64,000 nucleotides of DNA from a virus. The stretch spans positions 32,317 through 96,316 of IMG/VR virus record IMGVR_UViG_3300030339_000014. The stretch is one strand, 5' to 3'. The notes under the pieces were generated by a model. The model made no database searches and was not told where the DNA came from. It saw only the letters and a program-made list of their open reading frames with translations. Both the position numbers and the translations under genes were made by a program. Shown here one piece after another: positions 41,077 to 49,394 of the stretch. How positions within the stretch are numbered: the first letter of the stretch is position 1; every line of letters starts with the position of its first letter.

Positions 41077-41301
41077 AAGATTTTCTAGTTTTTTCTTTCT
41101 AGTGAAAATATTGATATATCTTTGATGCTCTTGTGAACCATACCATTCATTAAATGATAATTTATCAAAATCTATGACATAAATAGTATCATCACTATCT
41201 TCTTCGTTATACTGTGAATCGCTGAAATATTTACGATAAGCTTTAATATCAACATCAATTTGTTCTTTCACTGATAATGTTATTCCGTAGTTTATTGTCA
41301 T
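41056..41301 (-). CDS. small protein ending RKKKLENLNKKADI
   Basis: 81 residues, acidic (QYNEEDSDDTIYVIDFDKL) with basic tail FTRKKKLENLNKKADI. Overlaps the upstream stop by 4 bases. No family recognised. Confidence 0.55.
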   Translation of the reverse strand: MTINYGITLSVKEQIDVDIKAYRKYFSDSQYNEEDSDDTIYVIDFDKLSFNEWYGSQEHQRYINIFTRKKKLENLNKKADI

Positions 41302-41762
41302 ACAGCATCAGATATTACTTCCTCTTTACCCCATTCGCTTTCAAATTCAGTTCTCATTTTTTCGTATTTTTCATACATTTCAAGAAACCTATTTTTATCT
41401 TCAATTGAAACTATATTACAACTAAAAAAACAAGGATATCCATTTATACTTCTTGGTGATGCTTCACTATATCTTTCATAAAACATACCAATTGTGTTCA
41501 TGAATTCTAAACGTTTAGGCGTGTCATTTTCATACTCTATACATTGATCAAGATAATTGAGTTTATTTTTTCTATCAGTTTTTATTTTACCTGTTAATAC
41601 AGGTTCTGTTGGAGAAGAGCCAATAAATAATGACGCCATAAAAACCATCATAATATCACTTTGCCTACATTGAAGTGACGTAAACACTTTACAATCAAAT
41701 ACATCTTTAACTAGTGATTTAAGTTCATCATTAGTCATTTTGCGGTGTTCCCAGTTCTTCAT
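41298..41762 (-). CDS. hypothetical protein with internal RKNKL motif
   Basis: 154 residues. DRKNKLNYLDQC lies near residue 70 instead of the end. Helical, with conserved-looking WEHRKMTNDELKSLVKDVFD at the start. No family recognised. Confidence 0.52.
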   Translation of the reverse strand: MKNWEHRKMTNDELKSLVKDVFDCKVFTSLQCRQSDIMMVFMASLFIGSSPTEPVLTGKIKTDRKNKLNYLDQCIEYENDTPKRLEFMNTIGMFYERYSEASPRSINGYPCFFSCNIVSIEDKNRFLEMYEKYEKMRTEFESEWGKEEVISDAV

Positions 41763-41766
41763 AATT

Positions 41767-42072
41767 TTAATTTCTTGTTATGTTATTTTTTACTTTAAGA
41801 ATAGATTTTTTGTCTACTTCCCAACATTCATCATATGAATCATCATTTCTAATATGTAAATTATCTGTACCTGAAGTAAATAATAATTCAAATGTATCAT
41901 AATTAGTTCCTAATAATACTGCTTCTTCTGATCCACAATCAATAAATTCTTCACAAGCTTCTTGCATAGCATCTAAAATAGAATCTATGCTACAATTATT
42001 AATAACTCCATTTTTTAAATTTTTTGAATTTATATGTTTTTCAAGTATTGTTCTTAAATTAATTTTTTCCAT
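41767..42072 (-). CDS. hypothetical protein
   Basis: 101 residues, acidic (MQEACEEFIDCGSEEAVLLG), ends SILKVKNNITRN. No family recognised. In the minus-strand operon. Confidence 0.52.
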   Translation of the reverse strand: MEKINLRTILEKHINSKNLKNGVINNCSIDSILDAMQEACEEFIDCGSEEAVLLGTNYDTFELLFTSGTDNLHIRNDDSYDECWEVDKKSILKVKNNITRN

Positions 42073-42082
42073 TTTTATAATT

Positions 42083-42319
42083 TTAAAATAGTTCTTCTGA
42101 ATCTTCGTTATTTAATCTATTTAATTTTCTGTATCTTATTTCTTGATTGAAGTTATAAATATATTCATCTATTAGTTTTTTACCATGCTGTCTTATAAAT
42201 GTACTTTTATAACGTTCAATATGTTTCAGTGTGTTATAGATATGAGAAGTTTCCATATCTATTATTTTTATATCTCGACCATCTGATGTTTGCCACATCA
42301 ATTTTGTTCTACCTGGCAT
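42083..42319 (-). CDS. small protein with RYRKLNRLN motif
   Basis: 78 residues. EIRYRKLNRLNNEDSEELF at the end is a variant of the basic motif with an acidic tail. Starts PGRTKLMWQTSDGRDIKIID. Overlaps the upstream gene by 11 bases. No family recognised. Confidence 0.52.
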   Translation of the reverse strand: MPGRTKLMWQTSDGRDIKIIDMETSHIYNTLKHIERYKSTFIRQHGKKLIDEYIYNFNQEIRYRKLNRLNNEDSEELF

Positions 42320-42758
42320 TGTAAACAGAAATTATCTTTATCAATTCATCTAAAACGTCAGTGACATCTTTAAATTTATAAATCCAATCATTCAAATTAC
42401 AATTGTGATATACTATACTACAAGTTGCTGTTAATACAATTTGATCAATGAACACCTTTTTATATCTATCATTTTTCTGTATATCATCAGAAAAATAATT
42501 ATCATATGTTCTGTCTATTGTTGTTTTATTTTCAGATTCTAGATAATCTTTTAATTTTATATCCATTCTTTTTAATTTTTCTAGTTTTTCTTTTCTTTTT
42601 ACTGATATATAATCACACGTAAATGAATTAATATTATTTTCAAAAGTTTTATTTTTACAATATTCACAATTTTGTGTACAATAGTAACTATTAATCTTAG
42701 CATCTTTTATATTATCACAAAAACCTAATACATCATCTGAACAAACACTATATTTCAT
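42309..42758 (-). CDS. hypothetical cysteine-rich protein
   Basis: 149 residues with CSDDVLGFC, CTQNCEYC and a later C-x4-C in the first 50 residues, a possible zinc site. KRKEKLEKLKRMDI follows at about residue 55, the shared basic motif in internal position. No family recognised. Confidence 0.52.
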   Translation of the reverse strand: MKYSVCSDDVLGFCDNIKDAKINSYYCTQNCEYCKNKTFENNINSFTCDYISVKRKEKLEKLKRMDIKLKDYLESENKTTIDRTYDNYFSDDIQKNDRYKKVFIDQIVLTATCSIVYHNCNLNDWIYKFKDVTDVLDELIKIISVYNAR

Positions 42759-42777
42759 AATTTAAATATTCTAAATT

Positions 42778-42996
42778 TTAATCATTGAGTTTTTTTAGTT
42801 TTAGTTTTCTTTTTTCTTTTAAAGATATTTTATAAGATGATTTATAGAAGAATATAACAACAATAGAATCAGTAAACTCTTTTGCAATTATTCTAATAAA
42901 TAGCAAGAATAAAAAAGTTCTAAAAATATGAATTAGTGTAAATCCTGATTCAATATAGCCAAAAAATATGATATATAGTAGAGGTATTAATAACAA
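42778..42996 (-). CDS. small membrane protein ending KRKLKLKKLND
   Basis: 72 residues from a TTG start; the frame is open about 38 codons further upstream but without ATG, so the true start is uncertain. Two hydrophobic segments (LLIPLLYIIFFGYI, FRTFLFLLFIRII) and the tail EKRKLKLKKLND with the basic motif. It shows that the motif also occurs on a membrane protein. Confidence 0.5.
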   Translation of the reverse strand: MLLIPLLYIIFFGYIESGFTLIHIFRTFLFLLFIRIIAKEFTDSIVVIFFYKSSYKISLKEKRKLKLKKLND

Positions 42997-43130
42997 AAAT
43001 AGATATAATCTACTTTTAATGTGTTCTTTCTTGCTATTTTCATTTTTACAACTATTTATAGTATTTTTATCTACTGTAAAAATTATAGTATAAAAATATT
43101 AATCAGACGTTTAAATAATATAATTGTTAA

Positions 43131-43325
43131 TTAAATATGAATTTTATTATTTTTAATCAAGTCATAAATTATTTCATCCATATTAGAAATTAAATATTCT
43201 TGAACTTCATTCTTAATGTATTCATTTTTTTCCTCTTCTGATGCATTGTTCCAATTATTCAAATCTGTTGATGTTTTTATTTCAATCTTATCAATTTCTA
43301 CTATAATATTCAGTTCTTTTATCAT
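43131..43325 (-). CDS. hypothetical small acidic protein
   Basis: 64 residues (MIKELNIIVEIDKIEIKTST). No family recognised. Near the beginning of the minus-strand operon. Confidence 0.5.
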   Translation of the reverse strand: MIKELNIIVEIDKIEIKTSTDLNNWNNASEEEKNEYIKNEVQEYLISNMDEIIYDLIKNNKIHI

Positions 43326-43333
43326 ATTCTAAA

Positions 43334-43660
43334 TTAATATTTATAACAGTATGGAGGATTTAATCCTTGATTTTCATATTCTTTCTCTTTAACTAAATCT
43401 TTTAGTATTGATTGATTTTCTGCTTTTCCTTCCCTAAGAATTGCTTTATACCATATAACAATATCACTATCTGGTGGAAAATGTTCTTTATCCATACTGG
43501 CTTCTTTCAATAGTTCCTTATATGATGCTACTCTATCCTCATAACTGCGTATAAGTCCTGATAGAGAATACTCTACTAATACTCTTTCTTCTAATACTGT
43601 TATACCATCTACATCAAAATAGAAATTGGATGTTTCTATCATATCCTTTTTATCATTCAT
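43334..43660 (-). CDS. hypothetical early protein
   Basis: About 108 residues from ATG 43660 (MNDKKDMIETSNFYF), which has an A-rich leader. An upstream ATG at 43696 lies over a TATCTTTG promoter box (minus, 43690-43683) and is unlikely to be used. No family recognised. First gene of the minus-strand early-type block. Confidence 0.58.
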   Translation of the reverse strand: MNDKKDMIETSNFYFDVDGITVLEERVLVEYSLSGLIRSYEDRVASYKELLKEASMDKEHFPPDSDIVIWYKAILREGKAENQSILKDLVKEKEYENQGLNPPYCYKY

Positions 43661-43772
43661 AATTCTTATTTTAATTATTATACAAAGATAATACATTATT
43701 TTAAATAAAAATCTATATCATCAAAAAATGAAGTTAATTTTCATTAATTTTCAAAAAGTTTATATTTATTTC

Positions 43773-43803
43773 ATTGATTTGTTATGAATTATCGTTACTT
43801 TTG
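43773..43803 (+). promoter_or_regulatory. host-type promoter ATTG-N19-TACTTTTG
   Basis: ATTG at 43773-43776, 19 bases, TACTTTTG at 43796-43803; 23 bases before the kinase gene at 43827. Confidence 0.65.
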
Positions 43804-43826
43804 TATATTAAATAAATTATTGAAAA

Positions 43827-44306
43827 ATGAATCCAACAATAACATTTTTAATTGGCCCTCCTGCATCAGGCAAAAGTACATATAGAGATAAATATGCTAC
43901 AAATGAGGTTATAATATCAAGGGATGATATAATAGACAATCTTAGAGTAGATATTGGTATATCATATCAAGATACTTTCTATGATAAAGAATTTGAGAAA
44001 AAAGTAAATTCTATACTTCAAAATAATATAGCAGAAGCTATAAAACACAGAAAGAATATAATCGTTGATATGTCAAACATCAGTGTATCAGCAAGAAGAA
44101 AAACAATGAGTAGAATACCAGGAATATACGACAGGAAAGCTGTAGTTTTTCAGGTAAATTATGATGAATTGGTTATCAGAATTAAGAATCGTGAAGTAGA
44201 AACTGGAAAATCTATACCAATTGAAATATTAGATTGGATGATAGAACAATATGAAGAACCATCAGAAGAAGAGAATTTTTCAGATATTCAATATATTAAA
44301 TTGTGA
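43827..44306 (+). CDS. P-loop kinase, T4 Pnk kinase-domain type
   Basis: 159 residues. Walker A GPPASGKST (10-18), then a SRDDI segment, DMSNIS, a lid-like RRKTMSRIPG, and PIEILDWMIEQYEEP, in the order of the T4 polynucleotide kinase N-terminal domain. The phosphatase domain of T4 Pnk is absent; a separate HAD enzyme is at 17714. Likely phosphorylates 5'-hydroxyl nucleic-acid ends. Overlaps the next gene's GTG start by 4 bases. Confidence 0.78.
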   Translation: MNPTITFLIGPPASGKSTYRDKYATNEVIISRDDIIDNLRVDIGISYQDTFYDKEFEKKVNSILQNNIAEAIKHRKNIIVDMSNISVSARRKTMSRIPGIYDRKAVVFQVNYDELVIRIKNREVETGKSIPIEILDWMIEQYEEPSEEENFSDIQYIKL

Positions 44307-44515
44307 AAGCTGTTTGTATTAAAATGCCAAAATATCCAAGAGATGATTATATGTTGGGTCGTAGTTATGAATATTATCACTCTGGTAATAACGAGTTCTT
44401 TTATGTCGTAAATAATTATAATTTAGGTTGTTCTTTTGAATATGAAGAATTTTCAACATATTTTATAAATGAAAGAAAATTAAAATTATCAAAAATAGAT
44501 AAAAAATTAGAATAA
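44303..44515 (+). CDS. small protein ending ERKLKLSKIDKKLE
   Basis: 70 residues from GTG. The C-terminus NERKLKLSKIDKKLE has the basic motif; this is the one clear plus-strand example. GRSYEYYHSGNNEFFYVVNN suggests a small beta-barrel. No family recognised. Confidence 0.55.
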   Translation: MKAVCIKMPKYPRDDYMLGRSYEYYHSGNNEFFYVVNNYNLGCSFEYEEFSTYFINERKLKLSKIDKKLE

Positions 44516-44547
44516 TTAATTATTAATATATAACTAAAAAATTAATA

Positions 44548-44862
44548 ATGAAACATATAAAATCATTTGAAAAGTTGACTTGGGATAATATGATAGAATT
44601 AAAAATATCTGATATTGAATCATATAAAAAAATAATGGATTTATTTATAAATAATGAAGATGTTATAGAATTAATAGCGAAAGTTGACAATAAATATGCA
44701 GATAAAGGGGAAACTATACAATTAAGTAATTATAATGCACAATATGTAAAAAATAAATATCCTGATGATGTAGAAGAAAATTTATCAAGAGCCTGTAGTC
44801 TACCATTTTTAAATGATCGACGTTGGATTAGTATTGGTGATATTTTAACATATTTCTTATAA
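44548..44862 (+). CDS. tagged small protein (MKHIKSFE...)
   Basis: 104 residues. N-terminus MKHIKSFEKLTWDNM has the shared signature; the C-terminus (WISIGDILTYFL) lacks the KFN ending. Helical. No family recognised. Confidence 0.58.
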   Translation: MKHIKSFEKLTWDNMIELKISDIESYKKIMDLFINNEDVIELIAKVDNKYADKGETIQLSNYNAQYVKNKYPDDVEENLSRACSLPFLNDRRWISIGDILTYFL

Positions 44863-44878
44863 AAATAAATATTTTTAA

Positions 44879-45367
44879 ATGACTAATCTTGATTATATAA
44901 AAAATAAATTTTATGATAAAACAACAATTATCAATCAGTTGAATATTTGGAGATCAGAGAATAAAAAAATAGTATTCACAAATGGCTGTTTTGATATTTT
45001 ACATAAAGGACATATAGAATATTTATCCAAATCAAAAGATTTTGGTGATATTTTGATTGTTGGACTAAATTCTGATAACTCAGTTAAGAGATTGAAAGGA
45101 GAAGAAAGACCAATAAATCATCAAAATTCTAGATCATTCATTTTATCAGCATTATTATTTGTAGATGCCGTAATATATTTTGATGAAGACACTCCATTGA
45201 ATCTAATAGAGATAATAAACCCTGATGTACTAGTAAAAGGAGGAGATTACAAAAAAGAAGACATTGTTGGTTATGATTTTATTATAGAAAGAGGAGGAAT
45301 AGTAAAAACAATAGATTTAGTAAAAGGATATTCCACAACTAATATTATTAAAAAAAGCAGAAATTAA
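44879..45367 (+). CDS. nucleotidyltransferase, HldE/RfaE2 C-domain type
   Basis: 162 residues. FTNGCFDILHKGHIEYL carries the HxGH signature (42-45), and LVKGGDYKKEDI and GYSTTNIIKK near the end match the ADP-heptose synthase adenylyltransferase domain. That family attaches AMP to heptose-1-phosphate for LPS core. In a phage it could alter host LPS or make another activated sugar. A related enzyme, glycerol-3-phosphate cytidylyltransferase, is the main alternative. Confidence 0.82.
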   Translation: MTNLDYIKNKFYDKTTIINQLNIWRSENKKIVFTNGCFDILHKGHIEYLSKSKDFGDILIVGLNSDNSVKRLKGEERPINHQNSRSFILSALLFVDAVIYFDEDTPLNLIEIINPDVLVKGGDYKKEDIVGYDFIIERGGIVKTIDLVKGYSTTNIIKKSRN

Positions 45368-45384
45368 ATTTCTGCTTTTTTATT
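45351..45384. terminator. bidirectional hairpin terminator
   Basis: AAAAAAGCAGAAATT / AATTTCTGCTTTTTT between convergent genes ending at 45367 and 45395. Confidence 0.8.
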
Positions 45385-45394
45385 TTAAATTTTT

Positions 45395-45952
45395 TTATAC
45401 TGTTGGTGACACTGTTGTTTGTTGTGTAGTAGTTGTTGGTGCTACTGTTGTTTGTTGAGTTGTGGTTGTTGGTGCTACTGTTGTGGTTTCTGTTGATACA
45501 GTATTTTCAACACCATCATCATAAATCACTAAACTAGGAACAGGTTTATTTGTTTCATAGTAAAATGCCTTGTCTCCCATTTTAACAAATGGATGATCAA
45601 GATTTTTTACAATTTCTTGCAAAGATGTTAAATTATTTTTACTGACATAAACGTGAATTCCTCCTGATCTATTTTTACCGTCCCATCCTGCACTAAAATT
45701 TGTAGTTATTAAAGCCAATTTATCTGTAGATGTTGAAATTTTATCCAAATTAGGATTTTGATCTTTTCCACTCATATCAACATTCACTTTAAATCCCCCT
45801 TTATTTAATGCTGGGTGTATTGCATTAATTATATTAGTAGCAATTTTTTTATTTTCTTCTGGAGATTGATATCCTTCTACATCTGGTGATGTACTACCTT
45901 GGTACAAAGATGATTCTATCACAAAATCACCAAAATCTTTTAATTTTTTCAT
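45395..45952 (-). CDS. cargo candidate with capsid-targeting-like tag, Thr-rich end
   Basis: 185 residues. Starts MKKLKDFGDFVIESSLYQG (FGDFVIE, cut possible after VIE). A mixed alpha/beta core (AGWDGKNRSGGIHVYVSKNN) follows, and the end has repeats VAPTTTTQQTT. No family recognised. A TATATA-type box is upstream. Confidence 0.58.
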   Translation of the reverse strand: MKKLKDFGDFVIESSLYQGSTSPDVEGYQSPEENKKIATNIINAIHPALNKGGFKVNVDMSGKDQNPNLDKISTSTDKLALITTNFSAGWDGKNRSGGIHVYVSKNNLTSLQEIVKNLDHPFVKMGDKAFYYETNKPVPSLVIYDDGVENTVSTETTTVAPTTTTQQTTVAPTTTTQQTTVSPTV

Positions 45953-45989
45953 ATTTTTTATTTTTTTTATGTTTTTATGTTATTATATA

Positions 45990-46295
45990 TTAATAATATA
46001 CTTTTATTTTTTTTATCCCATTTTCGAAATTTTTATTCCAGACAAATCTTGTTTTGTTATCTTGAAAATCATCAAATTCTGTCCATGCAGTTTTAGGCTT
46101 ACCCTCAGTATAACCGTTCAATGTAGATTTAGTATAACCTCTTGCTTTTATTTCTAATTTTTTATCTTCAGATTTAACTATCTTAAAATCTGTTATTAGA
46201 GTAGTTGGATTATCTTTCATATCACTGATTATGATTTTATAATCTACATTTACATATTTACCTGTTCCTTCTAAAAATTCTTTGAAATTTTTCAT
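45990..46295 (-). CDS. cargo candidate with capsid-targeting-like tag
   Basis: 101 residues starting MKNFKEFLEGTGKYVN; FKEFLEG is close to the T4-type tag. Beta-type body (DYKIIISDMKDNPTTLITDF). No family recognised. Paired with 45395 on the minus strand. Confidence 0.56.
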   Translation of the reverse strand: MKNFKEFLEGTGKYVNVDYKIIISDMKDNPTTLITDFKIVKSEDKKLEIKARGYTKSTLNGYTEGKPKTAWTEFDDFQDNKTRFVWNKNFENGIKKIKVYY

Positions 46296-46311
46296 ATGCT
46301 ATATATAAAAA

Positions 46312-46345
46312 ATAAAAACCTTGAATTTACATTCAAGGTTTCTAC
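46312..46345 (-). terminator. hairpin terminator after rnh (minus strand)
   Basis: AAACCTTGAAT / ATTCAAGGTTT hairpin with T-rich tail on the minus strand, downstream of the stop at 46359. Confidence 0.75.
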
Positions 46346-46358
46346 ATAACGAATATTT

Positions 46359-47333
46359 TTAAATTTTAATATTATTAAGTAATATTTGTTCAAACCCATC
46401 TGGTAAATAATTACTACTCAACCTTGTTAATTTTCTTGAGAAAATTATATTTTCATTAACTCTTTCTTTAAAATCAACTTCTTTGTTTTTTCTATAAATA
46501 TAAAGAATATCACAAAGTTTTTCTATGAAATCATCAGTATCAAAATCAATATCATCAGGATATTTTTGTTTGAACATAGCATAAACTGTTTTAGAACCAG
46601 CATCACCTATTCCTCTTGAATCTTCTTTGAATTTGACAACACTTAATATATTATCTCCACCATCTCCTGCTACTAATTTCTTAAAGTATGACTCTTCTTT
46701 ATTTACTTCTGTGATTTTAGCTTTATAAGTTATTTTATCAAAATAATTTATGAAATCCATATCATCATTAAGATCAAAAATATCACCTTCTGTTGTATCT
46801 TCAAGATTTTTCATAAATATATTATAATTTATTGGTACATACAATCTTTCATCTTGAAATTTGTGATTATACATCATATTTATATAATTGTCAGTAGTAC
46901 TAAATTTTAATAATTGATGAAGGTCACCATCATTAGAAACCATCAAACTTGATATTCCCTTTTTGTTTCCTTCTGTGACAATGTGAGCCACCAAATCATC
47001 ACCTTCAAATGGATCTATTTGATATAAAAGACAATTGTGTCTATTTTTTATACTCTCTTTAAATTTATCAAATGTATCAAATACAAATTCCCAATCAATA
47101 TCAAGATCTTTCTTTCTTTTACCTTTATACTCAGGATAAACATTTTTTCTCCAACTTCTTTTACTATCAGATAAAAAATATATTTTATTGAAATGATAAG
47201 CATTAGTCAAATTGTTAAAATCATTTAATAACAGTGTTTCTAAATCTCCGTAAAGTGTTTTCAATTTATGTAGGATGAAAACCGCACGATAAAGTAGGTA
47301 ATTTCCATCTATAACGCATGAAATTTTAATCAT
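46359..47333 (-). CDS. rnh: FEN-family 5'-3' exonuclease / RNase H, T4 Rnh type
   Basis: 324 residues against 305 in T4. The metal-binding acidic positions of FEN nucleases are visible: VIDGNYLLYRA (Asp9), YPEYKGKRKK, DPFEGDDLVAHIV, VSNDGDLHQLL, KLVAGDGGDNI, and the helix-hairpin-helix GIGDAGSKTV. In T4 this enzyme removes Okazaki RNA primers. Clamp loader gp44 is encoded 2.5 kb away on the same strand. Confidence 0.88.
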   Translation of the reverse strand: MIKISCVIDGNYLLYRAVFILHKLKTLYGDLETLLLNDFNNLTNAYHFNKIYFLSDSKRSWRKNVYPEYKGKRKKDLDIDWEFVFDTFDKFKESIKNRHNCLLYQIDPFEGDDLVAHIVTEGNKKGISSLMVSNDGDLHQLLKFSTTDNYINMMYNHKFQDERLYVPINYNIFMKNLEDTTEGDIFDLNDDMDFINYFDKITYKAKITEVNKEESYFKKLVAGDGGDNILSVVKFKEDSRGIGDAGSKTVYAMFKQKYPDDIDFDTDDFIEKLCDILYIYRKNKEVDFKERVNENIIFSRKLTRLSSNYLPDGFEQILLNNIKI

Positions 47334-47381
47334 ATTTTTATTTTATTTTATCTTATATATTCTTTTTATAATGATTTGTTT

Positions 47382-47422
47382 AAAAATAGAAATATATGAC
47401 ATTTTATTATTTATATATAAAC
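47382..47422 (+). promoter_or_regulatory. late-type promoter element, divergent copy
   Basis: AAAAATAGAAATATATGACA, then TTTTATTATTTATATATAA. A looser version of the element before the capsid genes, here 40 bases before the endonuclease gene at 47464. Confidence 0.5.
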
Positions 47423-47463
47423 TAAACCTGATAATTGACGGTAACTAAAAAACAATTAAGAAT

Positions 47464-48591
47464 ATGATAATTAATAAGAAAACAGAAGTTAAAATATATA
47501 AATGGAACATAGATTATTATAGTACATTTGTATCTGATATTAAGATGAAAGATACTATAGAGATAGAAACAGAAAAATTACAAAGAGGTAGTAACATAAA
47601 AATACAAGTGAAATGCGATAAATGCGGAGATGAAAAAACTGTAAAATTTTATTGTTATATACTAAATGTAGAGAATTGGAATTGTTTTTCATGTAGCAAA
47701 TGTAGCAATAAAAATAAGATTGAAAAATCTAAAAAAACGAAAAAGGATAGATATGGAGATGAGAATTATTACAATTTAGAAAAATCTAAAAAAACAAATT
47801 TAGAAAAATATGGAGTAGAGAATGTTTCTCAGTTGAAAGAAATAAAAGACAAAAAGACAAAAACAAATTTAAAAAATTGGGGAGTAGAAAATGTTTTTCA
47901 ATCAGTTGAAATAAAAAAAGTTTCTAATAAAACTAAAAAAGAAAAATATGGTGATGAACATTTTACAAATAGAGAAAAATCCAAAAAAACTTGTTTAATT
48001 AATAATGGAGTGGAGTGGCCAACTCAATCAAATGAAGTTTTAAAAACAAGAAATTTAAACAATAAAACAAAATGGGGAGTTGAACATTATAATCAAACTG
48101 AAGAATGCCAAGATAGAATAAAAAATACTTGTTTAGAAAAATATGGTAAAGAATCTTATTTAGCAACAGATATTTGTCAAATAAAATCAAGAAAAACTTG
48201 CAACGAAAAATATGGTGTTGATTATCCTTCTCAAAATTTAGAAATTCACAAAAAGCAATTTCCAAAAATGAAAACTCATGAAATTGGTATAAAATATCAG
48301 GGTTCTTATGAAAAAGATTTTTTAGAGTTATGCCAAAAACTAAACTTAAATGTTAGTAGAGGGAAAACAATAAATTTCACATTTAAAAACAAAAATAAAA
48401 TTTATTTTTCTGATTATTATTTAGAAGATTATAATTTAATAATTGAAATTAAATCAATGTACATATATGAGTTAAATGAAGAGTTAAATATAGTCAAAAA
48501 AACATCAGTATTAGAACAAGGATATAATTTTATGTTCATTATTGATAAAAAATATGATGATTTTTTATTAATAATGAACATAAAATTGTGA
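47464..48591 (+). CDS. homing endonuclease with KYGV repeats and PD-(D/E)xK end
   Basis: 375 residues. A zinc knuckle pair (CDKCGDEK, CSKC) is followed by about eight 20-24 residue repeats of the type SKKTxLEKYGVENVxQ, then a nuclease-like end with YFSDYYLEDYNLIIEIKS. Repeat arms of this kind also open the endonucleases at 8942 and 58130. Followed by a small GTGAG/CTCAC hairpin. Confidence 0.75.
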   Translation: MIINKKTEVKIYKWNIDYYSTFVSDIKMKDTIEIETEKLQRGSNIKIQVKCDKCGDEKTVKFYCYILNVENWNCFSCSKCSNKNKIEKSKKTKKDRYGDENYYNLEKSKKTNLEKYGVENVSQLKEIKDKKTKTNLKNWGVENVFQSVEIKKVSNKTKKEKYGDEHFTNREKSKKTCLINNGVEWPTQSNEVLKTRNLNNKTKWGVEHYNQTEECQDRIKNTCLEKYGKESYLATDICQIKSRKTCNEKYGVDYPSQNLEIHKKQFPKMKTHEIGIKYQGSYEKDFLELCQKLNLNVSRGKTINFTFKNKNKIYFSDYYLEDYNLIIEIKSMYIYELNEELNIVKKTSVLEQGYNFMFIIDKKYDDFLLIMNIKL

Positions 48592-48606
48592 GACATCTCA
48601 CTTTTA
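48589..48606 (+). terminator. short hairpin, possible terminator
   Basis: GTGAG-ACAT-CTCAC followed by T4, overlapping the end of the endonuclease gene. Confidence 0.5.
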
Positions 48607-48888
48607 ATTGACAATATACTTCATGTGTCCTGCATGTGGATTATTATCAGAGCCAATATAAGTATAATATATTTCAATTGATTCTAATTCATTTGGAAGT
48701 CTTTCAACTTTTCCACTATCTTCATTAATTAGCATATTTTCTTTATATACAAATTTGACAGCAGGTTCTTCTCCTAATACAGTTCTTAGTCCAAATTTTA
48801 TATCTTTGGATCCTGCATGAGTTAAATCTATATTATTATAAATATAGTCATTAATTATTTTTTCTTTGAAAATTTTTATATCATCCAT
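48604..48888 (-). CDS. hypothetical protein
   Basis: 94 residues (MDDIKIFKEKIINDYIYNNI, ... SIEIYYTYIGSDNNPHAGHM). The start overlaps the upstream stop by 8 bases. No family recognised. Confidence 0.52.
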   Translation of the reverse strand: MDDIKIFKEKIINDYIYNNIDLTHAGSKDIKFGLRTVLGEEPAVKFVYKENMLINEDSGKVERLPNELESIEIYYTYIGSDNNPHAGHMKYIVN

Positions 48889-49381
48889 TTTTTTTAATTA
48901 TTTTTTCTATATATTCCAATTTATCTTTTCTAAATGAAATATTTATTTTATCTAACTTAGATTTTCTATCTCTTTTAATTATTATTGTTGATTCATACTT
49001 AAAATCCATATAAAATAGCTGTACACTTGGCATAGACATTGGAGTAACAGAAACTAATCCACCATATTGCTCATCATCTGGTAATAAAACATTCGGTTCT
49101 TTTCCTTCAAATAATCTAAGTTTATTTATTCTATCTTCCTTTAATTGTTGATGTTTTGATTTCCGCATACCTACACCACCAAGAGTAGATGCGAACACTC
49201 TTCTAACCATAGGAAACATAAGATCACTAAAATCAGATTTAATAGATTCACTAGGTTCACCCAATTCATCTTGAATAGTATTATTATAATTATAACCTGA
49301 TAAACAATCAGTGTTATTATCATTATTTAATCCTTCTATCACAGAACTCCATTTTTCTTTAATTTTTTGTTTATCTACCAT
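48881..49381 (-). CDS. protein with a capsid-like segment and RKSKL motif
   Basis: 166 residues. DLMFPMVRRVFASTLGGVG and, after a 37-residue insertion, LVSVTPMSMPSVQLFYMDFK recall the conserved gp23-family stretch (PMVKRAFP..., VGVQPMSGP...IF); gp23 here has LDLVAVKPASSPKVDMLFVD. The C-terminus has RDRKSKLDKIN and then RKDKLEYIEKI, two copies of the basic motif. It is too short to be a capsid protein. Similarity is by eye only. Confidence 0.55.
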   Translation of the reverse strand: MVDKQKIKEKWSSVIEGLNNDNNTDCLSGYNYNNTIQDELGEPSESIKSDFSDLMFPMVRRVFASTLGGVGMRKSKHQQLKEDRINKLRLFEGKEPNVLLPDDEQYGGLVSVTPMSMPSVQLFYMDFKYESTIIIKRDRKSKLDKINISFRKDKLEYIEKIIKKNG

Positions 49382-49394
49382 TCAAATCATTTTT

